A stretch of 64,000 nucleotides of DNA from assembly GCA_964001305.1 (NCBI GenBank), contig CAXFAI010000003.1, positions 1 to 64,000 of the forward strand, in the 5' to 3' direction. The translations under genes and the position numbers were made by a program. This stretch comes from CAJXMH01 sp964001305. GTDB taxonomy: Bacteria > Bacteroidota > Bacteroidia > Flavobacteriales_E > Vicingaceae. The notes beneath the pieces are model-generated. The model did no database searches and was not told the DNA's origin. It saw only the letters and a list, made by a program, of their open reading frames with translations. Within the stretch, counting starts at the first letter, position 1; every line of letters starts with the position of its first letter. Positions 35,602-44,563 of this stretch are shown piece by piece.

Positions 35602-38421
35602 TTACTTACTAAGGTAAAGGTTTCTTTCAGAATAAATTTCTCTAAAAAATTTGTCCTTTAAATCAGCAATAAATCTAATTGCTTCACCTGTTGATTTCAT
35701 TTCTGGTCCTAATTCCTTATTAACATTTGGAAATTTCTCAAAAGAGAATACAGGAATTTTAATGGCATAGCCCTTCTTTTGTGGGTTAAAATCAAAATCC
35801 TTTACTTTCTTTTCACCAAGCATCACCTTAGTGGCATAATTTACATAAGGCTCTTTATAAGCTTTAGCTATAAAGGGAACGGTTCTAGAAGCTCTTGGAT
35901 TAGCTTCAATAATATATACTTTCTCATCTTTTATAGCGAATTGAATATTAATAAGGCCTTTCGTTTTAAGCGCAACTGCTATACGTTTTGTGTATGTTTC
36001 AATCTGATTTAAAACATCATCACTTAAATCAAAAGGAGGTAATACAGCATAAGAGTCTCCAGAATGAATCCCAGCAGGTTCGATATGTTCCATAATACCG
36101 ATAATATGAACATCTTCTCCATCGCAAATAGCATCTGCTTCGGCTTCAATAGCCCCTGAAAGGAAGTGATCCAATAAGATTTTATTACCAGGTAAGTCAC
36201 GTAAAATATTGACTACGTGTTGCTCTAATTCTTTCTCATTTATAACAATCTTCATACTTTGTCCACCAAGAACGTAAGAAGGTCTAACCAATAATGGGAA
36301 ACCAATTTCTCGACTTAGTTCAATTGCTTCATCTGCTGTTTCAATAGATCCATAACGAGGATATGGAATGTCATTAGACTTTAACAAATCAGAGAATGAA
36401 CCTCTATCTTCAGCTAAATCTAGCGCTTTATAACTAGTCCCAATTATATTAATTCCATATCTGTCTAGCTTTTCAGCTAATTTCAATGCCGTTTGTCCTC
36501 CTAACTGTACAATCACACCTTCGGGCTTTTCATGAAGAATTATATCATAAATATGCTCCCAAAATACTGGTTCGAAATACAATTTATCAGCCGTATCAAA
36601 ATCAGTAGAAACCGTTTCTGGGTTACAGTTAATCATGATCGTCTCATAACCGCATTCTTTGGCGGCTAATATTCCATGAACACAACAATAATCAAATTCA
36701 ATGCCTTGTCCAATTCGATTAGGTCCAGACCCCAGAACTACAATTTTCTTTTTATCGCTAACCTTTGATTCATTTTCTTCTTCAAAAGTGCTGTAATAGT
36801 ATGGTGTCTGCGCTTCAAACTCTGCAGCACAAGTGTCTACAAGTTTATAAACTCGTTTGATGTTATATTCTTCGCGTTTCGTGTAAACTTCACTTTCTAA
36901 ACAATTTAAAAGATGTGCTATTTGTCGATCTGCGTATCCCTTTTGCTTAGCCTCTAGTAAGATATCTTTTGGCAAAGTTTTAAGAGTAAATTTTGATATT
37001 TCTTTTTCAATACCAATTAGTTCTTCAATTTGTCTTAGAAACCATTTATCGATGAGTGTAGCCTCATAAATTGTTGACAATGGAATTCCCAACTTAATAG
37101 CATCATACAAATGGAATAAACGGTTCCAACTTGGATTTTTTAAGCTATCTAAAATCCTATTCTGATCTGTTAATTCTTTTCCATCAGCACCTAATCCATT
37201 TCGCTTAATCTCTAATGATTGACAAGCCTTTTGCAATGCTTCTTGAAAAGATCGACCAATTCCCATTACTTCTCCAACAGATTTCATCTGAAGTCCTAAT
37301 TCCTTTTCAGGACTGTCAAATTTGTCAAAATTCCATCTCGGTATTTTAACGATAACATAATCTAGGGTTGGTTCAAAATAAGCCGATGTATTTCCTGTGA
37401 TTTGATTTTTTAATTCATCTAAATGATACCCAATTGCTAATTTTGCAGCAATCTTAGCAATCGGATAACCAGTTGCTTTAGATGCTAATGCAGAAGATCT
37501 CGAAACTCTAGGATTAATCTCAATAGCAATTATATCTTCTTTCTCATCATTACTAACAGCAAATTGAACGTTACATCCTCCTGCAAAATCACCAATAGAG
37601 CGCATCATGTGTATAGCCATATCCCGCATTTTCTGATAAGTAGTATCAGATAAAGTCATAGCAGGTGCAACCGTAATTGAATCTCCGGTATGAATCCCCA
37701 TCGGATCCATATTTTCAATGGAACAGATAATAATTACATTGTCATTAGAGTCTCTTAACAACTCTAGTTCATACTCCTTCCAACCAAGCACAGCTTTATC
37801 AATCATAACTTCATGTATTGGTGAAGCATGAAGTCCCCGAGTTAATTTTTTATCAAATTCTTCTTGGGTATGGACAAATGATGCACCTGAACCTCCTAGT
37901 GTATAAGATGGTCTAATAACAAGAGGAAAGCCGATTTCTTGAGCAAAATTTTTCCCTTCTAAGAATGAATTTGCAATTTTTGAAGGAGCTACTCCAACTC
38001 CAATATCAATCATCAATTTTCGAAACTCATCTCTATCTTCTGTAACATTAATGGCATCAATGTCTACACCAATCATTTTTACATTATACTTTTCCCAAAG
38101 GCCAAGTTCATCACATTTTATGGCCAAATTCAATGCTGTTTGTCCCCCCATTGTTGGCAAAACAGTATCAATATCAGGATGCTCTGCTAAAATCCTTTCG
38201 ATTGACTCTGGCTCAAGTGGCTCCAAATAAATATTATCTGCAACAACAGGGTCTGTCATTATTGTTGCCGGATTCGAGTTTATTAAGGTCACTAAAATAC
38301 CTTCTTCTCTTAGCGACCTAGATGCTTGAGAACCTGAATAATCAAACTCACAGGCCTGTCCAATTACTATTGGCCCACTTCCGATAATTAATGTATGCTT
38401 AATGGATTTGTTTCTAGGCAT
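35602..38421 (-). CDS. carB: Carbamoyl-phosphate synthase large subunit
   Basis: 939 residues, against about 1070 in E. coli. Makes carbamoyl phosphate from bicarbonate, ammonia and two ATP for pyrimidine and arginine synthesis. Two ATP-grasp halves are visible: IIGSGPIVIGQACEFDYSGSQA and VIRPSYTLGGSG in the first, VLGSGPNRIGQGIEFDYCCVH and LVRPSYVLGGQSM in the second. The protein ends soon after the second half (FFREIYSERNLYLSK), so the C-terminal MGS-like allosteric domain is missing, which is usual in this phylum as far as I know. carA is not in the window. It heads the minus-strand run with the polysaccharide genes. Confidence 0.96.
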   Translation of the reverse strand: MPRNKSIKHTLIIGSGPIVIGQACEFDYSGSQASRSLREEGILVTLINSNPATIMTDPVVADNIYLEPLEPESIERILAEHPDIDTVLPTMGGQTALNLAIKCDELGLWEKYNVKMIGVDIDAINVTEDRDEFRKLMIDIGVGVAPSKIANSFLEGKNFAQEIGFPLVIRPSYTLGGSGASFVHTQEEFDKKLTRGLHASPIHEVMIDKAVLGWKEYELELLRDSNDNVIIICSIENMDPMGIHTGDSITVAPAMTLSDTTYQKMRDMAIHMMRSIGDFAGGCNVQFAVSNDEKEDIIAIEINPRVSRSSALASKATGYPIAKIAAKLAIGYHLDELKNQITGNTSAYFEPTLDYVIVKIPRWNFDKFDSPEKELGLQMKSVGEVMGIGRSFQEALQKACQSLEIKRNGLGADGKELTDQNRILDSLKNPSWNRLFHLYDAIKLGIPLSTIYEATLIDKWFLRQIEELIGIEKEISKFTLKTLPKDILLEAKQKGYADRQIAHLLNCLESEVYTKREEYNIKRVYKLVDTCAAEFEAQTPYYYSTFEEENESKVSDKKKIVVLGSGPNRIGQGIEFDYCCVHGILAAKECGYETIMINCNPETVSTDFDTADKLYFEPVFWEHIYDIILHEKPEGVIVQLGGQTALKLAEKLDRYGINIIGTSYKALDLAEDRGSFSDLLKSNDIPYPRYGSIETADEAIELSREIGFPLLVRPSYVLGGQSMKIVINEKELEQHVVNILRDLPGNKILLDHFLSGAIEAEADAICDGEDVHIIGIMEHIEPAGIHSGDSYAVLPPFDLSDDVLNQIETYTKRIAVALKTKGLINIQFAIKDEKVYIIEANPRASRTVPFIAKAYKEPYVNYATKVMLGEKKVKDFDFNPQKKGYAIKIPVFSFEKFPNVNKELGPEMKSTGEAIRFIADLKDKFFREIYSERNLYLSK

Positions 38422-38496
38422 AGGAAAACATTTTTGAGTTACGAAATTAATTGACTCTAATTAAAGATTAAAATTGGCTTTAGATAAGTTATACAA

Positions 38497-38525
38497 AAAA
38501 AGGACTGTTTTTCAACAGTCCTTTT
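38497..38525 (-). terminator. Intrinsic terminator after the 1144-residue propeller gene
   Basis: AAAAGGACTGTT and AACAGTCCTTTT form a 12-bp stem with a 4-base loop and flanking A/T runs. On the minus strand it lies 20 bases after the stop of the large T9SS gene and before carB. It separates those two transcripts. Confidence 0.85.
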
Positions 38526-38544
38526 AAATAATACGAATATCAAT

Positions 38545-41500
38545 TTATTGTTTTATGAATTTGGTGGATAATGATCCATTATCTTGAACAACCCTTGCTA
38601 TATAAGTTCCATGTTCTAAATCTTCTATACTAACTTCAACCACTCCGTTTGAGCTTGAAACAAATTCATTATTAAATTCCCTTACCAATTGACCTTTTAT
38701 GTTATAAATTTGAAGCTGATAAGGTTTATTTGAATTCAAACCATCCCATTCTAACTTAATATTTCTGCTCGAAGGATTCGGATAAACGTGCAAACTTGAA
38801 ACATTTACTTTAGAATCTTTAGACACTAAATCTTTTAATCCGACTAAAGCATCAGATTGATAAACTCCTCTTCCATGGGTACCAATATAAATTCTACCCT
38901 CGTTCTCAACAGGCACATAACCGCTCTTCAGAACTAATTTTACAGAATCGATTACTTGAGGGTCTGTAACATTTTGCCCATCTATCATTAAGTTTCCGTT
39001 TTCAATAGAATTCAAGCTATCTATTATTCGCGCATTCACAACATCAAAATCAAAAGTCATTTGACGAATTTCAAATACAGGAACTCTTCCTAAACCTATA
39101 TTTTCCTCAGTCCATTCAACTGTAGCTGGATCTGTTGCAAAAGCATTATCTGTAGCAAAAACTCCTAATTCATTTCCAACCAAAACTCTATTGTTATCAT
39201 CTTTATCTATCATTACAGAATAGGCCGGAACATAAGGTAATTCGGTTGACCCATTACCTTGAATAAATTCAAATGTTCCTGTTGGGTCAACTGCAGTTGT
39301 TGCTATAGTTGTTCGAGCAACAAATGTGTGGTTCCCATAATTTCCTAAAGCAACAATTAAGTTATCTGAGTTATTAGGGTCAACAGCAATTGAAGTAACA
39401 GCTCTACCAGAAAAGCGACCAATTTGCTCACATTTTCCTGCCAACTGATTATTGATGATGTCATAAATCTGAGCTCCTGAAGCCGAATGAGGTAAATCAG
39501 TATCAACCGAATCTAAATCAGATACTCTAAACAAACCTCCTGCATCTGTTCCAATGAATAAATGATTTCCATCATTACTAAATGCCATATCTATCACATT
39601 TCCTGTAATTCTATCAGGAGTTGACCTACTTCCAGCAACATGATGCCATACGATATCAGACTTCCCCTTAAGTAAATCTCTTGTGATAAAAACGTTTCTT
39701 TCATTATAATTAGCTCCTGAACCGGGCCAGTTAGCTGAAGCAAAAATAGACTGAACCTTATCTTGAACTTGGTATCTATATCTAAAAATAATTTCAGCAT
39801 TTTCAACACGCAAAATAGTTTCTGAAGCACTAATAATGTCAACTGTAAAAGAAACTGAATCTCCATTTCCAATACTATCGAGAAAAAGATTTGAATACTT
39901 ACCCTCAACACCGAAACTGAAACTAATATTCTCAGTTGCCGAATTATACTTTCTAATGGTTAAAGTCTTTGTTGAAAGATTAATTGTTAATGTATCAAAG
40001 TTTATAATAACTTCTGATCCTAGACTGTCCATTTCATCTGCGTCAAAATCAATTTTTCTTCCTGAAGAAGCAGAAATGGTGTCAAAGGGTAATATTGCTG
40101 TTTGCAAAGTAACTACTTGAGGGATATTATTATTATTACTTTCAAACGGAATCATAGTTCCAACGGGAATAGGGGGTAATGTTTTTCTTTCCTCTACAAT
40201 TTCAATCGAATCTGTAGAACCCGTGTGATTAAATGATTCCCATAACTCTAAACAATTATAAAACACCCTAGAGCATCCTTCCGGTGTAGCACATAACCCT
40301 CCTAAGAATGCATTGGTACTTACAATATCTGCGGCTGTCAAATTAGAATTACCCGAAGTTGTTCCAATTCCTTGAATTCTTCCTAAACGGTTAAATTGCG
40401 AAGCAGCAACTCCTATTGAAGGGTCAATAATAGACATTGCAGCATCGAAGCCATCACCACTTAACACTTCTATGGCTCCTAAATTATTATTAAACTCTAG
40501 ACCAACTAAAAAGGAACCATTATCTTGAGTACCACCTAAGACAATATCTTTGGCGTTGACATCAATACCATAAAACTGGGTAACGCCATACTTATAATTA
40601 TGCACTCTATATGTTGGAATTCCATTATTAAAGTCAGTTGATTTGGTAATACCTCCATCAGATGCAATATATGCTATGTCTGAATCTCGAGGGTCAAAAA
40701 CCATATTGTGCTTATCTGCATGTACATAATTTGGTATTAAATCTCCTGAGGCTGTAAATTCAACTGTTAGGTCAATTCTTTCCCATGATCCATTTGAAGG
40801 ACTAGGATCAACAGAACTTTGAGTCCATCTCCACAGAGAAACTCCACCAACAACTAATTTACCAGGATCATCAGGAAATACCTCAATCATGTTATCCCAT
40901 CCACCTTGACAATTTACGCCAAAGTTAGCATAAGGGTCAAATGAACCATCTCCAGCACCAATAGGCTCCCAATTATTTCCGCCATCTTGAGAACGGTAAA
41001 AACCTTCTAAACAACCTTGATTTGTTGCAATACCTGCATACATGATATTTTTATCAGATGGTGCAATATCACATTCTATTCTACCCAAAGAGGAGTTCGT
41101 GTTTGGTGTTGTTTCCGTAAATGTCGCTCCACCATCATTTGAAACATATATGGCGGCATTGAAAGTTACGATAATATTTTGACCATCGTCACTGATATCA
41201 ATATCATTACATTTTTTACTTCCACCAGGCACAAAAGGTGTTGACTCTAACCACTTCAAAGAATCTTGATTATAAGTTAAAATCCGATATCCTTCATTCA
41301 TTGCAACGTGCAATATATTTGCATTTGTAGGATCCGCTACAATTTCTCCTACTGTGGCATAATCAACAACAGGAGTTAACCTTGTCGTAGGAGCTATAAC
41401 TTGCTCAAATGTACCATTACCTGTTAATTTGTGTATTCCTGTTCCAACAAAAAAGTAACCTCTTGCTGAATTTGATGAAGCTCCTTCAAAATGACCTCCT

Positions 41501-41979
41501 GTACCGACATAAACTGAACCATCAATTGCCTGAGTCATACAAGATATATTATTGACTTTAAAGTCAGTATCATAAGGTTGCCAAGAAATAGCTCCGTCAA
41601 ACGATTCAAAAACTCCACCGGCAACACCTCCTGCATACAAATGATTTGGATTATTGCGATCCATTATTAGAGCTCTAGTTCTACCTCCAATATTGTCGGG
41701 ACCTTTAAATTGCCAATTTAGATTAAGAGAAGCCTTACCTTTTGGCAGTCTATCTGCTTGTTTTCTTGATGCAAGAACTAAAGCCGGATCTACATCATGA
41801 GTATTTTGATTTCCTTTTACTGTTTGCATAAATTCAATATATCCATTAGCTGAATTTGCTTGTCTTTTAGCTAAATCTTCAGGAAAATAAGTTGGCTTTT
41901 CATCTTGAAACCATACAAATGAGCAAATAACGACTGTCAAAAACGTGACACTCAAAAGCGTAAACCTTTTGATTTTCAT
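38545..41979 (-). CDS. Large T9SS-secreted beta-propeller protein (BNR/VPS10-like)
   Basis: 1144 residues. N-terminal signal-anchor-like sequence MKIKRFTLLSVTFLTVVICSFVWF. The body contains sialidase/VPS10-type propeller repeats with Asp-box-like motifs (VFESFDGAISWQPYD, IYVSNDGGATFTETTP, FYRSQDGGNNWEPIG, KSTDFNNGIP) and GGTQDNGSF. A non-propeller insertion lies about residues 600-720. The C-terminus is a T9SS type A sorting domain (LHVYPNPSSRNIKLEW, IKGQLVREF, LEHGTYIARVV). It is exported and probably surface-attached; a catalytic role is not shown. It shares its layout with the 850-residue gene at 55.9-58.5 kb. Confidence 0.9.
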   Translation of the reverse strand: MKIKRFTLLSVTFLTVVICSFVWFQDEKPTYFPEDLAKRQANSANGYIEFMQTVKGNQNTHDVDPALVLASRKQADRLPKGKASLNLNWQFKGPDNIGGRTRALIMDRNNPNHLYAGGVAGGVFESFDGAISWQPYDTDFKVNNISCMTQAIDGSVYVGTGGHFEGASSNSARGYFFVGTGIHKLTGNGTFEQVIAPTTRLTPVVDYATVGEIVADPTNANILHVAMNEGYRILTYNQDSLKWLESTPFVPGGSKKCNDIDISDDGQNIIVTFNAAIYVSNDGGATFTETTPNTNSSLGRIECDIAPSDKNIMYAGIATNQGCLEGFYRSQDGGNNWEPIGAGDGSFDPYANFGVNCQGGWDNMIEVFPDDPGKLVVGGVSLWRWTQSSVDPSPSNGSWERIDLTVEFTASGDLIPNYVHADKHNMVFDPRDSDIAYIASDGGITKSTDFNNGIPTYRVHNYKYGVTQFYGIDVNAKDIVLGGTQDNGSFLVGLEFNNNLGAIEVLSGDGFDAAMSIIDPSIGVAASQFNRLGRIQGIGTTSGNSNLTAADIVSTNAFLGGLCATPEGCSRVFYNCLELWESFNHTGSTDSIEIVEERKTLPPIPVGTMIPFESNNNNIPQVVTLQTAILPFDTISASSGRKIDFDADEMDSLGSEVIINFDTLTINLSTKTLTIRKYNSATENISFSFGVEGKYSNLFLDSIGNGDSVSFTVDIISASETILRVENAEIIFRYRYQVQDKVQSIFASANWPGSGANYNERNVFITRDLLKGKSDIVWHHVAGSRSTPDRITGNVIDMAFSNDGNHLFIGTDAGGLFRVSDLDSVDTDLPHSASGAQIYDIINNQLAGKCEQIGRFSGRAVTSIAVDPNNSDNLIVALGNYGNHTFVARTTIATTAVDPTGTFEFIQGNGSTELPYVPAYSVMIDKDDNNRVLVGNELGVFATDNAFATDPATVEWTEENIGLGRVPVFEIRQMTFDFDVVNARIIDSLNSIENGNLMIDGQNVTDPQVIDSVKLVLKSGYVPVENEGRIYIGTHGRGVYQSDALVGLKDLVSKDSKVNVSSLHVYPNPSSRNIKLEWDGLNSNKPYQLQIYNIKGQLVREFNNEFVSSSNGVVEVSIEDLEHGTYIARVVQDNGSLSTKFIKQ

Positions 41980-42120
41980 ATAATTATAAATTTAAATTAA
42001 ACTACAGAACGAAACCACAATTTACAAATTATTTTAATTGGTAAAATTGAGATTAAAAGAATATTAATTCTTTACTAAGACAACTGATTCGTATAAATTG
42101 TTGCCTGGCGATTTATATTT

Positions 42121-42861
42121 TTAAATTTCCCTTGCTCCAAAAAGAAAAGTGAGGTATAAATTTAAAAACACTTGCCTATTTTCGGTGAAGGCCATAATGG
42201 GAATTTTCTCTAAGTAGACATCTGCCATGAGTCCAACTTCTATGGCACGTAAAGTCTCTCGATCATTGGCATAATCAAAATGCAAACCCCATTTTGTGAA
42301 GATTCCTGGATAAAGCTTCAATTCATCTATTCCATTAAAGAAAGATGCTCTTCCGTAGATTTCATCTTGATCATGTTCTTCAGGATCATATCTTCTTCGA
42401 ACAATTATGGTATTATTGTCTTGATCTTCCGCTTCTACATTTAAATAAATGGGTTTTGCTAAACCAAGTGATGCACCGATATGACCTACATAAGTAATAG
42501 AAACCCCTTTGATCGATTGTTTGGGTACAAACACTTTATGAAACCCAATGCTTGGTCTTAACGCATAAAAATTATTCATTTTACCAAAAATGTAGCCTTT
42601 TACATCATCTTCAAAGGGATTAATGCTCTTAATTTCTTGAGGGTGACGAATATTTGTAATCTCTAGTTCATAAATACGTTTTGTAAACCCTGTTAAATAC
42701 TTACCATATCGGTAAGTGCCAAAAAAACCATTGGTATGCATACCTATCCCACCACTAATTTCTTTTGAATATATTGTCGTCTTTTGCTCAAAGATTGTTT
42801 CTTGAGCATAAAAAGTACTAGGTACTACAGATAGAAATATTAGAATTAAAAATTGCTTCAA
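42121..42861 (-). CDS. Secreted protein, probable outer-membrane beta-barrel
   Basis: 246 residues from a TTG at 42861, which gives a standard signal peptide (KQFLILIFLSVVPSTFYAQ after the initiator); an in-frame TTG at 42882 would add seven residues. The mature part has alternating beta-strand patterns (GGIGMHTNGFFGTYRYGKY; FNGIDELKLYPGIFTKWGLHFDYA; QVFLNLYLTFLFGAREI) ending in a strand, as in small outer-membrane barrels. No family recognised. It is divergent from osmC with a gap of only about 34 bases. Confidence 0.72.
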   Translation of the reverse strand: MKQFLILIFLSVVPSTFYAQETIFEQKTTIYSKEISGGIGMHTNGFFGTYRYGKYLTGFTKRIYELEITNIRHPQEIKSINPFEDDVKGYIFGKMNNFYALRPSIGFHKVFVPKQSIKGVSITYVGHIGASLGLAKPIYLNVEAEDQDNNTIIVRRRYDPEEHDQDEIYGRASFFNGIDELKLYPGIFTKWGLHFDYANDRETLRAIEVGLMADVYLEKIPIMAFTENRQVFLNLYLTFLFGAREI

Positions 42862-42867
42862 AGGGGA

Positions 42868-42875
42868 TAACTTTG
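42868..42875 (+). promoter_or_regulatory. Possible promoter box of osmC
   Basis: TAACTTTG fits the TAnnTTTG minus-7 box of Bacteroidota promoters and ends 19 bases before the osmC ATG. No well-spaced upstream TTTG box is present, so support is weak. Confidence 0.3.
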
Positions 42876-42894
42876 TCAACAAAAATAACTTATT

Positions 42895-43299
42895 ATGACG
42901 AAAATTTCAGGAAAATACCTAGGTGACTTGCGATGCAGTGCAACACATCTTAATTCTCAAAGTGAAATTCTGTCAGACGCTCCTACTGACAACCATGGCA
43001 AAGGTGAAAAGTTTTCTCCTACAGATTTAATGGCAACGAGTTTAGCCATGTGTATGATGACCATCATGGGAATTGAAGCAAATAAGCACCAAATTGAACT
43101 TGGTGAAATTAGCTTTAACTTAAACAAGCTTATGGGCAGTAATCCTCGGAAAATTAAAAAAGTAAAAATTGAATTTAATTTCAAAAAAACATTTTCCGAA
43201 GAAGAACAGAAAATTATTGAAGAAGCTGCTAAAAATTGTCCTGTTGCGCTAAGTTTTAGCACAGATATCACTCAAGAAGTGATATTTAAATATGCGTAA
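42895..43299 (+). CDS. OsmC-family protein
   Basis: 134 residues. Motifs of OsmC-like peroxide-reducing proteins: FSPTDLMATSLAMCMMTIMGIEA (first conserved Cys, cited as LAMCMMT) and AAKNCPVALSF (second conserved Cys). These thiols reduce organic hydroperoxides in better-known members. The protein is cytosolic. The gene ends in a 14-base overlap with the convergent ytxJ gene, which also relates to thiol redox, though they are on opposite strands. Confidence 0.88.
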   Translation: MTKISGKYLGDLRCSATHLNSQSEILSDAPTDNHGKGEKFSPTDLMATSLAMCMMTIMGIEANKHQIELGEISFNLNKLMGSNPRKIKKVKIEFNFKKTFSEEEQKIIEEAAKNCPVALSFSTDITQEVIFKYA

Positions 43300-43615
43300 G
43301 AAGCTTTTTAGCGCTTATAGATAAGTGCGAAGTATGAAACAAAACTTCACCATTTTTTAAAAGTATAATTTGCGGGGATTGATGCTTAACTCCTAAAACT
43401 TCTTCTATTTTATTACTTAGTTTTCTATATGTAATCAAATCAAGGAAGTAAGGATTAACCGATTTGTTAATTTCTTCATCCCACTCTAATTCAAACCTTT
43501 TTAAAGCAGCAAAACTAACTGGACAACGAGTCGAATGCTTAAAAACTAATTGAGGTTCAGAAGAGACAAGTAATTTTTCCAATTGCTCATCTGACTCTAA
43601 AACATTCCAATTCAA
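43286..43615 (-). CDS. ytxJ: YtxJ-like thioredoxin-fold protein
   Basis: 109 residues from a TTG start. Thioredoxin-like fold with the single active Cys in HSTRCPVSFAALKRFE and the cis-Pro region QSPQIILLKNGEVLFHTSHL, typical of YtxJ, a redox protein associated with bacillithiol. It starts right after the stop codon of a small lipoprotein gene on the same strand, so it may be translated by coupling. The family is known in Bacillus and Bacteroidota, which both use bacillithiol. Confidence 0.88.
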   Translation of the reverse strand: MNWNVLESDEQLEKLLVSSEPQLVFKHSTRCPVSFAALKRFELEWDEEINKSVNPYFLDLITYRKLSNKIEEVLGVKHQSPQIILLKNGEVLFHTSHLSISAKKLLTHI

Positions 43616-43744
43616 TTAAGAAGGAGTTTGCGTTGTACTATGAGGTGCTTGACTGTAAGCAGCACATCTTTGATGAGATTTACAAGAAGAAAAAAGTAAT
43701 CCAATAGTGAAAACTAAAATTAAAGTATATGCTGTCTTTTTCAT
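43616..43744 (-). CDS. Small lipoprotein of 42 residues
   Basis: Read on the minus strand from ATG at 43744: a basic start (MKKTAY), a hydrophobic stretch (TLILVFTIGLLF), then the lipobox FSSC with Cys21, and a 21-residue mature tail containing HQRCAAY and ending TTQTPS. The stop codon TAA directly precedes the TTG start of ytxJ in the same frame. It is too short to assign to a family. The mature part carries a second Cys (Cys27), which could suit a role near ytxJ, but that is speculation. Confidence 0.6.
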   Translation of the reverse strand: MKKTAYTLILVFTIGLLFSSCKSHQRCAAYSQAPHSTTQTPS

Positions 43745-43846
43745 GTTATAAGTATTCAAAATACAAGTACAAAAGTAGGTATTTGAGCTAGTTATTCATT
43801 AACTATGAGGATTTTTGTTAACAATTCTACTTTTAATAAACCTATT

Positions 43847-44536
43847 ATGAGTGAAAAAAGTCAAAAAGACATTCAATTGGAAGATGGATGGAAAGCAATT
43901 CTTAAAGATGAGTTTGATTCAGATTACTTTTTAAAACTCAAAAAATTTCTCATGGAGGAGTATCAAGAACATCAGGTTTTTCCTCCTAAAACAGAAATTT
44001 TATTTGCTTTAAATGAAACCCCTTTTCATAAGGTTAAAGTTGTACTTATAGGACAAGATCCATATCATGGAAATGGTCAAGCTCATGGTTTAGCTTTTTC
44101 AGTAAACGACGGAATTGCACTACCTCCTTCACTAAAAAATATTTTTAAAGAGTTAAAGTCTGATTTAGAAATCCCTATACCAAAAGATGGAAACCTCACG
44201 AAATGGGCAAGGCAAGGAGTTTTGCTTTTAAATACAACACTTACAGTCCGAAAAGGTGAAGCTGGGTCACACCAAAATCAAGGATGGGAAATGTTTACTG
44301 ATTCTATTATTCATGCAATAAATAATAACAAGTCAAATGTTGTTTTCTTATTATGGGGAAAAAAGGCACAGGAAAAAGAAAAGCTAATTGATCAACAAAA
44401 ACATGCTGTTCTAAAAGCAGCTCACCCTTCTCCTTTTAGCGCATATAATGGGTTTTTCGGTTGCAAACATTTCTCAAAAACCAATGATTTGCTCTTGGCT
44501 TCAAAACAAACAGCCATAGACTGGACATTAAAATAA
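43847..44536 (+). CDS. ung: Uracil-DNA glycosylase
   Basis: 229 residues from the ATG at 43847, in line with family length; an in-frame ATG at 43805 would add 14 atypical residues. Removes uracil from DNA as the first step of base excision repair. Motifs: VVLIGQDPYHGNGQAHGLAFSV (catalytic Asp in GQDPYH), LLLNTTLTVRKGEAGSH, VVFLLWGKKA and the DNA-intercalating HPSPFSAYNGFFGC. All active-site blocks are intact. Confidence 0.97.
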   Translation: MSEKSQKDIQLEDGWKAILKDEFDSDYFLKLKKFLMEEYQEHQVFPPKTEILFALNETPFHKVKVVLIGQDPYHGNGQAHGLAFSVNDGIALPPSLKNIFKELKSDLEIPIPKDGNLTKWARQGVLLLNTTLTVRKGEAGSHQNQGWEMFTDSIIHAINNNKSNVVFLLWGKKAQEKEKLIDQQKHAVLKAAHPSPFSAYNGFFGCKHFSKTNDLLLASKQTAIDWTLK

Positions 44537-44563
44537 TTCATGTCCTTGAAAGTTAAAGACCAT

